A stretch of 64,000 bases of DNA from Haematobia irritans. Its lineage: Eukaryota > Arthropoda > Insecta > Diptera > Muscidae. The stretch is from positions 97,938,852 through 98,002,851 of the forward strand of contig NC_134401.1 of NCBI RefSeq assembly GCF_050003625.1, read 5' to 3'. Positions within the stretch are counted from its first letter, which is position 1; every line of letters starts with the position of its first letter. The position numbers and the translations under genes were made by a program. The notes below the pieces were generated by a model. That model was not told the DNA's origin. It made no database searches and saw nothing but the letters and a program-made list of their open reading frames with translations. This document shows positions 33,421 through 44,300 of the stretch, piece after piece.

Positions 33421-33535
33421 TTGTACCTAAAGTTTCTATATTAAAATAATAAAACATAAGAAACACAAAAAAATGATTAAGCACTGCAAAATAAGATTTT
33501 TTTTATTTGCTAGTTTTGTGGTCAAAGCATAAAGG

Positions 33536-34579
33536 CGCGACCGGACATATTGCCCAACGGACATTTCGCCCAAAATGATTGTTGGGCGTTATGACCTCCA
33601 ATGGGGCGGTCACTTCGGCCAATTTTAGTTTGGGCTTTATGAATTTAAAAAAGAATTCGCGCGCGCGGTTCCTTTTTTTTTAAATTCATCACATTCAGTT
33701 TGTCCTCAAATACTAGCAACTTTCATTTTATTATCTTGTTCTAAACATTAAAATTGGAAAGAGATGAGATGATCGATGTGCTGCTGATGGGTATTTGAAA
33801 TAAATCGCGCGCGAGTTACTTACCGACATTTTGGATTACAAACAAAAGTATCCAATTAGTCGTAAGACCAACTTGAATGTATAATAAACGTGAATAAAAA
33901 AACTCTAAAGAGTTCTTGTTTTTTTTTTTTCATCGTTATATAGAACTCGCGCGATTTTTTTCACGTACCCATCAGCAGCAAATCGATCATCTCATCTCGT
34001 TTCAATTTTCAATTCAAAACACATAATTTTCAATTCAGCATTTGTCTGGTTTGTTCAAAAGAAAAAAATTATCATTTTCCGAATTTTCATGGTTCAATAT
34101 ATAAATTCAAATGTCTTTGAGCTTAAAACGACCTATTTCACGAGCGAAATAGGTCTTCGTAGTGCCACTTTAGCCGCTTTTCCATTTCTGTCGTACGCTG
34201 AGAAGAAAAATGGTCTTCCAGCCAAAACACAAATAAAACAAACAATGAAGCCAATATATGCTAGTTTTACATCTTCTTCCAGCATATAAAATAAAAGCAG
34301 GATTCGATATTTGTCAATAAGGCATATCTATCTATTAACTATTTAAAAAAATTAATGGATAGATGAAGTAATCATATATAGCTTTTGAAATATTTTAAAA
34401 AAATATATTTTGTTATTTTAAAATATTCTTTATATTCAAACGGTCATAACACCCACATTTTTTATGGGGCTTATGACCGCGATGAGGGAGGACATAAAGC
34501 TCAAACTAAAATTGGGGTGGTCACATCGCCCAAAAATCATTTTGGGCGATATATTCATCGGGGGATATGTCCAGTCGCC
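33536..34579. mobile_element. Long-TIR element, possibly Mutator-like, with 9-bp target duplication
   Basis: 1,044 bp. The ends CGCGACCGGACAT and the complement of ATGTCCAGTCGCC extend as an imperfect inverted repeat for over 100 bp (TTCGCCCAAAATGATT on the left is matched on the right). They are flanked by GCATAAAGG at 33527-33535 and 34580-34588. Nested within is a second inverted pair (GAGATGAGATGATCGAT at about 33759 and its complement near 33982). A 9-bp duplication with long inverted ends suggests the Mutator group. No transposase is present. Confidence 0.8.
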
Positions 34580-34588
34580 GCATAAAGG

Positions 34589-35105
34589 GCGGTGGGATCC
34601 AATGGAATCTTGATACTGAGAACACTCAAATATAGAGACCTAGTGTAAGGGCACATTGTACAGGATGCTCTCCTTTGCTCGCTAGTAATTCTGACAAATG
34701 ATGTGTAATGACTTCCAAGCCTCATAATTAATTACTTCAAGGTTATATCAGCCACATTCCATGGCCTTTTTATGTTACCCGCTTACATCGCTGGTATTTG
34801 AAATAAGCCCCCGTCGTTGACGTAGGGACTTCTTCAATCGATTGCCCGTTGTACAGACAGTTTTTACTTATTTACTTAAAAGGCGATAAGCCTATGCAGC
34901 GCTAGTGTGAATTAGGAATCAGAATTAAAAATTCGACATTTGGAAAAGTTGACTAATAGAGTTTTTGTTTTGTTTTTTGTTTCTTTTTTTTTTTTTGAAA
35001 TTTGAATAAGTCGATTTTTTGCGTTTTTGACCTTTTTTAAAAAATTTAATTTAAGAAAAACTCTAATCGATTGCCGGTAGTACAAACACCGTAAGACAAA
35101 TTAAA
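34589..35105. repeat. Degenerate GTCGAC-type repeat region
   Basis: It contains ACTTAAAAGGCGATAAGCC (34877), a sequence that recurs at about 35730 and 37560, and motifs of the GAAATTTGGAAAAGTCGACTTTT type. No gene. Confidence 0.45.
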
Positions 35106-35111
35106 TTTTTT

Positions 35112-35704
35112 TTAACACATGAGCAAGACCTTATACACGTGAAACTAGAGGCTCTCTGGAGTAAAACTGCGTTTACAGTTTTTCATTCTCTGGTCATTTG
35201 TCCTTTTTAGAGGACTTTAAAGTTTTAAAGGACATTTAAATAGAAAAAAAATATTTTATATATTTCTACTCATCCTACGAGATAAAAAGCAAATGAAAGA
35301 GGAGACTCCCCTCGATTTGGCAAAAATATTTGTGTTGTTATATCAGGACAAAAGGACCTTATTCAAGCCCTTTCAAAATTTTGTCCTTTTTTCCACTGTT
35401 GTTAGAAAATTCGGAAACTTTACAATTTTGAAAGGACTTGAATAAGGTCATTTTTTCCCCTGATATAACAACACAAATATTTTTGCCAAATCGAGGGGAG
35501 TCTCCTCTTTTATTTGCTTTTTATCTCAGCATCGTAGGATGAGTAGAAATATATAAAATATTTTTTTTCTATTTAAATGTCCTTTAAAACTTTAAAGTCC
35601 TCTAAAAAGGACAGATGACCAGAGAATGAAAAACTGTAAACGCAGTTTTACTCCAGAGAGCCTCTAGTTTCATGTGTATAAGGTCTTGCTCATGTGTTAA
35701 AATT
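35112..35704. mobile_element. Foldback element with ~270-bp arms
   Basis: A near-perfect palindrome: the left arm from TTAACACATGAGCAAGACC (35113) to about 35386 is mirrored from about 35418 to GGTCTTGCTCATGTGTTAA (about 35701), leaving about 30 bp of spacer. The arms are unusually well matched, with only a handful of differences by eye. No reading frame is present. The ends TTAACACATG lie next to TTAA-like flanks but a duplication cannot be set with certainty. Confidence 0.85.
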
Positions 35705-35876
35705 AGTGTTGTACAGTGTAATTGATTACTTAAAAGGCGATAAGCCGTTCATTGGTAAAGTATGCAACGCCAGTGTGAACTAGGGATAGTAATCAGAATC
35801 GAAAAGACGACTTTTCGGCCTTTTATGTTTTTAGAAATTTTTAAAAGTCAACTTTTCGAGTTCTCAGCTTTTTGAA
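35705..35876. repeat. GTCGAC-type repeat flank
   Basis: Second copy of the segment ACTTAAAAGGCGATAAGCC with GAAAAGACGACTTTTCGG and TCAACTTTTCGAG. Confidence 0.45.
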
Positions 35877-37278
35877 ATTTAAACAAGTATATACGGCCGT
35901 AAGTTCGGCCAGGCCGAAGCTTATGTACACTCCACCATGGATTGCGTAGAAACTTCTTCTAAACGTACCAAGAGGCTCCAAAACCAAATCTCGGGATCGG
36001 TTTATATGGGGCTATATATGATTATGGACTGATATGGACCACTTTTGGCATGGTTGTTAAATATCATATACTACCACCACGTACCAAATTTCAACCAGAT
36101 CGGATGAATTTTGCTTCTCCAAAAGGCACCGGAGGTCAAATCTGGGGATCGGTTTATATGGGGTTATATATAATTATGGACTGATATGAACCAATTCCTG
36201 CATGTCTGTTGGATACCATATACTAACATCACGTACCAAATTTCAACCGAATCGGATGAATTTTGCTCTTCCAAGGGGTTCCGGAGGTCAAATCTGGGGA
36301 TCGGTTTATATGGGGACTATACATAACTATGGACCGATTTCGAGCAATTTTTGCATAGGTGTTTGAGGCCATATATTAACACCACGTACCAAATATCAAC
36401 TGAATCAGATGAATTTTGGTCTTCCAAGAGGCTCTGGAGGTCAAATCTGGTGATCGGTTTATATGGGGGCTATATATAATTATAGACCGATGTGGACCAA
36501 TTTTTGCATGGTTATTAGAGACCATATACTAACACCATGTACCAAATTTCAGCCGGATCGGATGAAATTTGCTTCTCTTAGAGGCTCCGCTAGCCAAATC
36601 TGGGGATCGGTTTATATGGGGGCTATATATAATTATGGACCGATTTGAACCAATTTTTGCATGGTTGTTAAAGACCATATACTAACACCATGTACCAAAT
36701 TTCAGCCGGATCTGATGAAATTTGCTTCTCTTAGAGGCTCCGAAAGCCAAATCGGGGGATCGGTTTATATTTTTTTATTTTATTTTATTTATAGTAAAAT
36801 TCATTACAATATACACAACCCCGCGAAGCCGCAAAGGCTTGTCTGCAGTGGCTATATATAATTATGGACCGATAGGGACCAATTTTTGCATGGTTGTTAG
36901 AGACCATATACTAACACCATGTACCAAATTTCAGCCGGATCGGATGAAATTTGCTTCTCTTAGAGGGTCTGCAAGCCAAATTTGGGGGGTTCGTTTATAT
37001 GAGGACTATACGTAAAAGTGGACCGATATGGCCCATTTGCAATACCATCTGACCTACATCAATAACAACTACTTGTGCCAAGTTTCAAGTCGATAACTTG
37101 TTTCGTTCGGAAGTTAGCGTGATTTCAACAGACGGACGGACATGCTGAGATCGACTCAGAATTTCACCACGACCCAGAATATATATATACTTTATGGGGT
37201 CTTAGAGCAATATTTCGATGTGTTATAAACGGAATGACAAAGTTAATATACCCCCATCCTATGGTGGAGGGTATAAAA
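35877..37278 (-). mobile_element. DINE/Helentron-like element, full length, minus orientation
   Basis: The 3' end comes first (AAACAAGTATATACGGCCGT, 35880 on), followed by about six ~152-bp units. The GTCY tract is inverted (GACGGACGGACATG at 37131) and the 5' core is at about 37203-37240, ending CCTATGGTGGAGGGTATA. A short insertion (36771-36851) interrupts one unit. It sits within the GTCGAC-type repeat, whose motif resumes at once on the right. Confidence 0.82.
36771..36851 (-). mobile_element. Very short 5'-truncated retroelement tail inside the DINE-like element
   Basis: About 80 bp with a T-rich left end (TTTTTTATTTTATTTTATTT), then unique sequence with AACCCCGCGAAGCCGC. It interrupts TTTATATGGGGGC of the DINE unit. 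The poly-T side and short length fit a dead-on-arrival LINE copy on the minus strand. Its left end resembles the tail of the LINE at 43085. Confidence 0.5.
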
Positions 37279-37848
37279 AATCGACTTTTCATTTTTTTGG
37301 TTTATTCGAAAATTTAAAACAAATTGAATTTTCGAGTTTTTGTCTTTAAAAAAAATCAAAAAGTGGAATTTTCAACCTTTAATTTTTTTTTAACATTTAG
37401 ATATAAGGACTTTTAGTTTTACGACATTTTAACATTATTGAGCTATGATAAAATTGAAGAATTACTCAGATGTCTATACATATGTATCCCTTATAAAATA
37501 ATTTTTAACATGAATAATATCGGCTAGAAATAATCTCAGAATTACTATAGATGTTTATTACTTAAAAGGCGATTGACCGGTCCGTAGTGAACTATGCAGA
37601 TTCTAATCAGAATCAAAAGGTCCACTTTGCGATGTGTTTTGACTTTTTCCTAATTTGGAAAAGTCGACTTTTAGACTACCTACCTTTTTCGAAATTTGGA
37701 ATAGTCGACTTTCGGAGTTTTCGGCTTTTGTGAAATTTGGAAAATTCGACTTTTCAAGCTATAAACTTTATTTTTAAATTTGGAGAGTCAACTTTCCGAG
37801 TTTTCATTGTTTCAATGTTTAAAATTTGGAAAAGTCGACTCTTACGGT
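37279..37848. repeat. Degenerate ~48-bp repeat with GAAATTTGGAAAAGTCGAC
   Basis: Loose tandem copies of AATTTGGAAAAGTCGACTTT between about 37640 and 37840. The same motif recurs near 34940, 35790 and at the right edge of the window (63850-63970). Confidence 0.55.
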
Positions 37849-37849
37849 C

Positions 37850-38048
37850 ATTTTCTTGTAGCTCCGTTAGGCTTTAACTGCCAGTTAACAGAAAGTAAAT
37901 TGCAAATATCTTCTCTCCGATTAACTTTAACTGAAAAATTTTCAGCAGTTAAATTTCTAACTGGCATGTGGAATATATAGGCAAGATGACAGATATATCC
38001 ATGGTACGTTTTAAAAGTTCGTTAGCTAACGGAGCTTCATGAAAATGG
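37850..38048. mobile_element. Small foldback MITE
   Basis: Inverted ends: CATTTTCTTGTAGCTCCGTTAG (37851) against the complement of CTAACGGAGCTTCATGAAAATG (ending about 38047). A second inner pair, AACTGCCAGTTA and CTAACTGGCA, lies within. About 198 bp, no coding. Confidence 0.75.
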
Positions 38049-39112
38049 GGGTTAGAGTTATTAAAAAAATTTGATTTTTTGGCTTTTCCAAAAAAAAATT
38101 GAGATGCAGACAGTGGGTGTGAACAAATAATTTCATTATTCAGAGACTATAAACTAAAAATAAATAAAAATAAAAAAATTCTTTGAGTTGTATTTTTTTT
38201 ATCTATTTATGTGTAGTTAATATTGTATTTATGATTAGTACTAGTTTTCGGTTTTATGTTTTTTGTTTGTTCTTTATAAATTGTTATTCTTTGAATTTTA
38301 TGTAAGGTCACCTGTTATCACTCAAAAAATTAAAATATTTAAATATATATAAATTTTTTCTTTCTGGTTTTTTTTTTAATCATGCATACAAAATTGGAGA
38401 ATTTCATAATTCTTTATGCCAACTTTGTTTAAACAATTTTAGTTTTTTTTTTCATCATTGATCATTTGTTCACTCTAAGCCTGATAATAGTTCCTTACAT
38501 TAGTATCTAACAATCTTTAGCTTAATTTTCTAAATAAATCCTGATTTTTTTACTTTTGTCTTATATTTGAGTAGGTTGTGGGATAGTCATAATTATATAT
38601 TACGATTTTTTTATATACTAAAATTTGATCGAATTTCTATATAGGAAAGGAATACAAAATTATTAAATACATCAAAAAAATGTTTTTTTTTTGTTTGTTA
38701 TATGATATAATAATTATGTATACAATTCATAAGGTTTTTTATAATTATATTTTTTTTTGTTCCTTGGTATAAATAGTTTAAGAAATTTACACATAATTAT
38801 GTTCAGTTTTATATCTATTGTATTTTGTATTTAATTATTTAAAATTGTTTCTATGAGTTGGTATATTGTTTTTTTTCTTTTTTAAATATATATTGATTTG
38901 TTTGGTATGTATGAATTTGTGTACATAAAAAAAAAGATTTTAATGTATTTAATGTATAAATGTATGTACGTGAGAGAGTGTGCGTGCATGATTTTCTGTT
39001 TGATTAACTGATGATTAACTGGAAAAATTTATTCTACATCATTAAACCGTGTAACAAATTTAAAATTTTTCGAAAAAACAAATCACAAAATTCTGTCAAT
39101 GAATATTTCCCT
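38049..39112. other. Very AT-rich region, no gene
   Basis: Over 1 kb without recognised repeats or frames. T runs and TATA-rich stretches are common. Confidence 0.4.
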
Positions 39113-39685
39113 ACACATAAAATTTTTTTTCTGATTGAATCACCAAATTAATTGATCCAATTAATATTTTAATTGAAATGTCTTCAATCACGAAAATGAT
39201 AGTATCAATCACAGTTTTAATTGGGCATAGAAAAAATTCTTGATTAAAAAATTAATTGATTTTTTCAGCAAATTTCAATTAATTTTTTAATTGATTCAAT
39301 TAAAAATTTAATTGATGTTGATTGTAAAACTCAATTAATTTATTAATTAAAAAAGGTAACTATTTTTAATTACTTTCTGAATTGACTTAGAGTTTTTATG
39401 TGGATTAACAAATGATTGTTTGAAATACATTTTTAATTAAAAATTGAAAAAAAAATCAGCACTTTTTTAACTGAATTAGTCTTCCGAATTTGATTAAAAA
39501 GTTAATTGTATCAATTAATTTTTTAATTAAAAATTTTAAATTTTTCAATCATTGGCTTAATTAACTTAATGTTTCTATCATGATTAAAAAGTTAATTGTA
39601 TCAATTAATTTATTAATTGAAAACATTTTCAACTTCAATTAACTTTTTAATTGGAAATATTTTGGTGATATTTTTTTCTGTGTAC
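39113..39685. mobile_element. AT-rich MITE, complete copy
   Basis: It starts ACACATAAAATTTTTTTTCTG and ends TGATATTTTTTTCTGTGT. The interior has repeated AATTAATTTTTTAATTGA-like blocks in both orientations. It is the uninterrupted counterpart of 21527-24113 and so defines that nested insertion. No reading frame. Confidence 0.72.
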
Positions 39686-39704
39686 ATACGATATGCGACC
39701 ATAG

Positions 39705-40253
39705 TTAAGTTAGGTTAGGTGGCAGCCTGATATATAAGGCTCACTTATGGCGATTTCGATTGGGTAAAAAGGTGCAACATTCTCGAAAATTATTGCAAAA
39801 TTTCAAGAAACCTGTCTTAGATTTTGGATCCTATATCCCTCATAATATTATGAATTAACAATAACATTGGAATGACACTATCATTTGGGCGAAAATACAA
39901 TCAGGGAAAAAGTAGTGTAACACCAAGGCAACATATTTTTTGCGAATCGAAAACGCCCTTAGACTATTCAGTCCATTGTGATACCACATTGGTGAACTTT
40001 TCTCTTATCACTGAGTGCTGCCCGATTCCATGTTAAGCCCAATGACAAAGGACTTCCTTTTTATAGCCGAGTCCGAACGGCGATCCACATTGCAGTGAAA
40101 CCGCTTTGAAACACTCAGAAATGTCATCAACATTACTGAGGAGGGATAATACACCGCTGAAAAACTTTTTGGTGTTCGGTCGAAGCAGGAATCGAACCCA
40201 CGACCTTGTGTATGTAAGGCGGGCATGCTAACCATTGCACCACGGTGGCTCCT
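39705..40253 (-). mobile_element. tRNA-derived SINE with nested MITE
   Basis: Minus orientation. It is flanked by the perfect 14-bp duplication ATATGCGACCATAG (39691-39704 and 40254-40267). The tRNA-like head is on the right (B box GGTTCGATTCC, complement near 40188-40198). A 211-bp insertion lies near its 3' end. Confidence 0.93.
39748..39958. mobile_element. PIF/Harbinger-like MITE inside the SINE
   Basis: 211 bp with imperfect inverted ends (TGGCGATTTCGATTGGG and the complement of GCGAATCGAAAACGCCC). It is flanked by TTA at 39745-39747 and 39959-39961. Comparison with the SINE at 54538 gives the empty site GGCTCACTTAGAC. A 3-bp TTA duplication is typical of the PIF/Harbinger group. Confidence 0.75.
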
Positions 40254-40267
40254 ATATGCGACCATAG

Positions 40268-41236
40268 ACAATGTCTTTGAAAATGAAGGACATAATGGTT
40301 ATTTTGGGTCTATACATAAAAAAAAATTATCCACAATATTTTCCCGAACCCAAATTTCTCTGGGTGTACAAACAAAGGATTATAGCCTCTATCTCTAGTT
40401 TAGCTGAACTCCAAGGCGTGTTCAACCAAGTAAATGTATCGGAGTTTTTTCGAGGGGACAATTTTAATTCGTGTGTTTGTAATGCATTATACTCCTAATT
40501 TTTTAAGTTTAAGTTTTTCAAATTTTTTAGGATTCTTATTTTTTTCCATTTTACAATGACAGAATTTTGCAATTTTTGTATATATATATAATTTGTGTAC
40601 ACAGTCTAATCCTTCCAATTGAAATCTTTTTATTTCTATTTATGCTAAAAATATATTGATTAATAAAAATTGCACTAAAATAATTACAACTTAAAGCTTT
40701 ATAGTTTCTATAAGTAACACATTAGAAAACAAACAAATTCGTATAATTTGTAATTTAACATCTTAGTTTCTGTTTTTTTTTTTTTCTTTAGGCAAATCTT
40801 TAAAGAAATCATAAAGACAAAATAAAAAATAAAAAAATTAAAAACTAATCAGAAACATGATGATTCTCATTGAAGAAACCATTATTCTTAATTATTTTCT
40901 AGATATACTTATAATTAGGTCTATAATATCAAATATTTTGGCTTTGATTCCATTTTTTTATTTGTTTGTTTTTTTTTTTTTTCAATATTATCGAAAAGGT
41001 TCTTTTAATGAAAATATATATATGCTAATCTAAAACATGTTCTCAGCTTTTGTGAAGGGGATTTTGTTCTTTTGATTATAAATGTTTTTTTTTTCTGTTT
41101 TGTTATTAAAATCAAAATAAAAATTATTTTTCTATATACGAATAAAAAACTAAAAAAAAAGAAATTATAACTGTATATTGATCATTGTGTCAGGTTTAAT
41201 GTTTGTTGTGTCCATTGGTGATATTTATAAAAAATA
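40268..41236 (-). other. 3' flank and probable 3' untranslated region of fdl
   Basis: Directly downstream of the fdl stop. AATAAA-type signals on the minus strand (TTTATT on the plus strand) occur near 40629 and 40958; which one is used cannot be told. A 75-codon plus-strand frame at 40271-40498 has no gene-like features. Confidence 0.4.
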
Positions 41237-41396
41237 TCAAATGCATTCGCCGGGATTTTGAGCACAGTATTTGGGAAATATGGGTTCAGCCTTTAGACCC
41301 AATTCAACTAAACGTGTTCGAAATACAGACATACGTTTGAAAACTTCCTGCGGCACTGTATCCATGTCAGATACATCATCAGGGTCAGACCATAAT
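41237..41396 (-). CDS. fdl terminal coding exon
   Basis: Acceptor ATATTATTACAG ending at 41397. It codes [19 protein letters not shown] through the conserved C-terminus [13 protein letters not shown] and the stop TGA at 41237-41239. It is separated from exon 6 by a 5.7-kb intron packed with transposons. Confidence 0.95.
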
Positions 41397-44300
41397 CTGT
41401 AATAATATAGAAAACAAAAACAATTTTATATTTACATTAATATATGATAACAATAATTTTCATTTTATAATCCATTGGTAATATATAAATTTTTCAAAAA
41501 CATGCGAGGGCGATATACTAAAAAATAACTGGTAAAATCGCTTTACTTATATTCTCTTGAAGAAAGTCTACATTAAAAAATAAAAATATTTTAGGAAAAT
41601 TAAATTTAATAAAGGGTCATTTAGTTTAATTAGATTTATCAGTTTATTATACCCTTCACCATAGGATGGGGGTATATTAATTTTGTCATTCCGTTTGTAA
41701 CACATCGAAATATTGTTCTAAGACCCCAGTTTAGGTTAGGTGGCAGCCCGATGTATCAGGCTCACTTAGAATATCCAGTCAATTGTGATACCACAATGGT
41801 GAACTTCTCTCTTATCACTGAGTCCTGCCCGATTCCATGTTAAGCTCAATGACATGGAACCTCCTTTTTATAGCCGAACGGCGTTCCACATTGCAGTAAA
41901 ACCACTTAGAGAAGCTTTGAAACATTCAGAAATGTCATCAGCATTACTGAGGAGAGATAATCCACCGCTGAAAATTTTTTATGGTGTTCGGTCGAAGCAG
42001 GAATCGAGGCGGGCATGCTAACCATTGCACCACGGTGGCTCCGTTAAGACCCTATAAAGTATAACAGGTTGGCTTATAAGTCCCCGGTCTGACACATAGA
42101 TGGCGTCGCTAGTATTCAATGCATATTATTATACCCTGCGCCACACTGTGGAACAGGGTATTATAAGTTAGTACATATGTTTGTTACACCCAGAAGGAGA
42201 CGAGATAGACACATGGTGTCTTTGGCAATAATGCTCAGGGTGGGTCCCTAAGTCGATATAATCATGTCCGTCTGTCCGTCCGTCCGTCTGTGAACACATT
42301 TTTGTGATCAAAGTCTAGGTCGGAATTTAAGTCCAATCGCCTTCAAATTTGGCACATGTACCTAATTTGGGTCAGAATAGAACCCTATTGATTTTGGAAG
42401 AAATCGGTTCAGATTATAGCTCCCATATATATCTTTCGCCCGATATGCACTAATATGGACCCAGCAGCCAGAGTTTTATACCGATTTGCTTGAAATTTTG
42501 TACAAACATAACACTTAGTCGTATAGTCTAGTGTGCAAAATTTGATTGAAATCGGTTCAGATTTAGATATAGCTCCCATATATATCTTTCGCCCGATATG
42601 GACTTATATGGCCCCAGAAGCCAGATTTTTGGCCGAATTTGGTTGAAATTTTGCACTAGGAGTACAATTAGTAGTACAGTCAAGTATGCAAAATTTGATT
42701 GAAATCGGTTCAGATTTAGATATAGCTCCCATATATATCTTACGCCCGATATGGACTAATATGGTCCTAAAAGCCAGAGTTTTGGCATAATTTGGTTGAA
42801 ATTTTGCACAGGGAGTAGATTTAGCAATGTAGATATGCGTGCCAAATTTGGTTGAAATCGATTCAGATTTAGATATAGCTCCCATATATATCTTTCGCCC
42901 AATATGCACTTATATGGACCCAGAAGCCAGAGTTTTATCCCGATTAGCTTGAAATGTTGCACTAGGAGTACAATTAGCAGTGTAGTCAAGTGTGCCAAAT
43001 TTTATTGAAATCGGTTCAGATTTAGATATAGCTTCCATATATATCGTTCGCCCGATTTACACTCATATGACCACAGAAGCCAATTTTTTTTATTTATTAT
43101 GTCTATAGATACATATTATCCTTACAGACTATCGAATAAATACATGTATACATATAATTATGACAACTAATTAGGACGAGTTTAAATGAATAATAATTTT
43201 ACTCTTTACATTTTCTCTACTCTCGCAAAAATCAATAAGGTGATAGAGTTTATTAAAATCAAGACAAAGACGTCGGAGAGGATCATAATTAGAAAAATGT
43301 CTACCATGATATTGAATAAGCAGCAGTTGAAAGTATCTCGACGGTCTAATTGGAATATTAAGCTGAAGTCTGCTTAAAATAAATTCAGAATTTATATCTC
43401 CACGCAATAAATTAAATATGAAAGTAACGTTTAGCATTTTCCTGCGACTACTAAGAGAAGGTAGTTTTATAAGATTCAGTCTAAAAGAATACGAAGGAAG
43501 TGTGTTATAATTCCAGCCATGATTCCTAAGATAAAATAAGAGAAATTGTCTCTGAACCGACTCAATTTTCTCCGAATAAATCTTATACACTGGATCCCAG
43601 ACAATGGAACCATATTCAAGGGTACTACGAACCAAAGATATATATAGGTTTCTTGTAACTACAGGATCGACAAATTCTTTGCACCACCTCTTCAAAAATC
43701 CTAGAGAACTATAAGCCTTATTAACCATCATAGTTATATGCTGATTAAAATTCAATCTATGATCTAATGTGATACCAAGGTCTGTAAAAGGTTCAACGCA
43801 TTCCAATTGAGTTTCATTAAGATAATAGGAAGTCTGCAATTTCTTAGTTCTATAGAAACTCATATGCTTACATTTAGAAATATTCAAACTCATCAGGTTT
43901 GTGTTACACCAATTAGAAAAGTTGTTAAGGTCAATTTGAAGAAGATTTTGCTCAATAGGATCAAGAAAAGAATGGAAAATCTTGACGTCATCAGCATACA
44001 TACAAATAGAAGAATGTCTCACGACAAGAGGTAGATCATTTATGAATAAATTGAAAAGAATAGGACCTAAGTGACTACCCTGAGGAACCCCGGAAGTTAC
44101 CAAAATCCGGTCTGAAAGGGTATTCCCAATCTTTACATTTTGAACCCTACCAGACAAATAAGAGGCAATCCAATTCACTAAGGTAGGGCAAAACCCAATT
44201 CTATCTAGCTTTAACAAAAGCAAGTTGTGGTTTACTTTGTCAAAAGCTTTGCTAAAGTCAGTGTAAATGGCATCAGTTTGCTTACGCTGATTGAAACCAT

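Noticed and set aside
40271..40498. 75-codon plus-strand frame
   Set aside because: No homology recognised, lies in the 3' flank of fdl in antisense, and composition is not distinctive.
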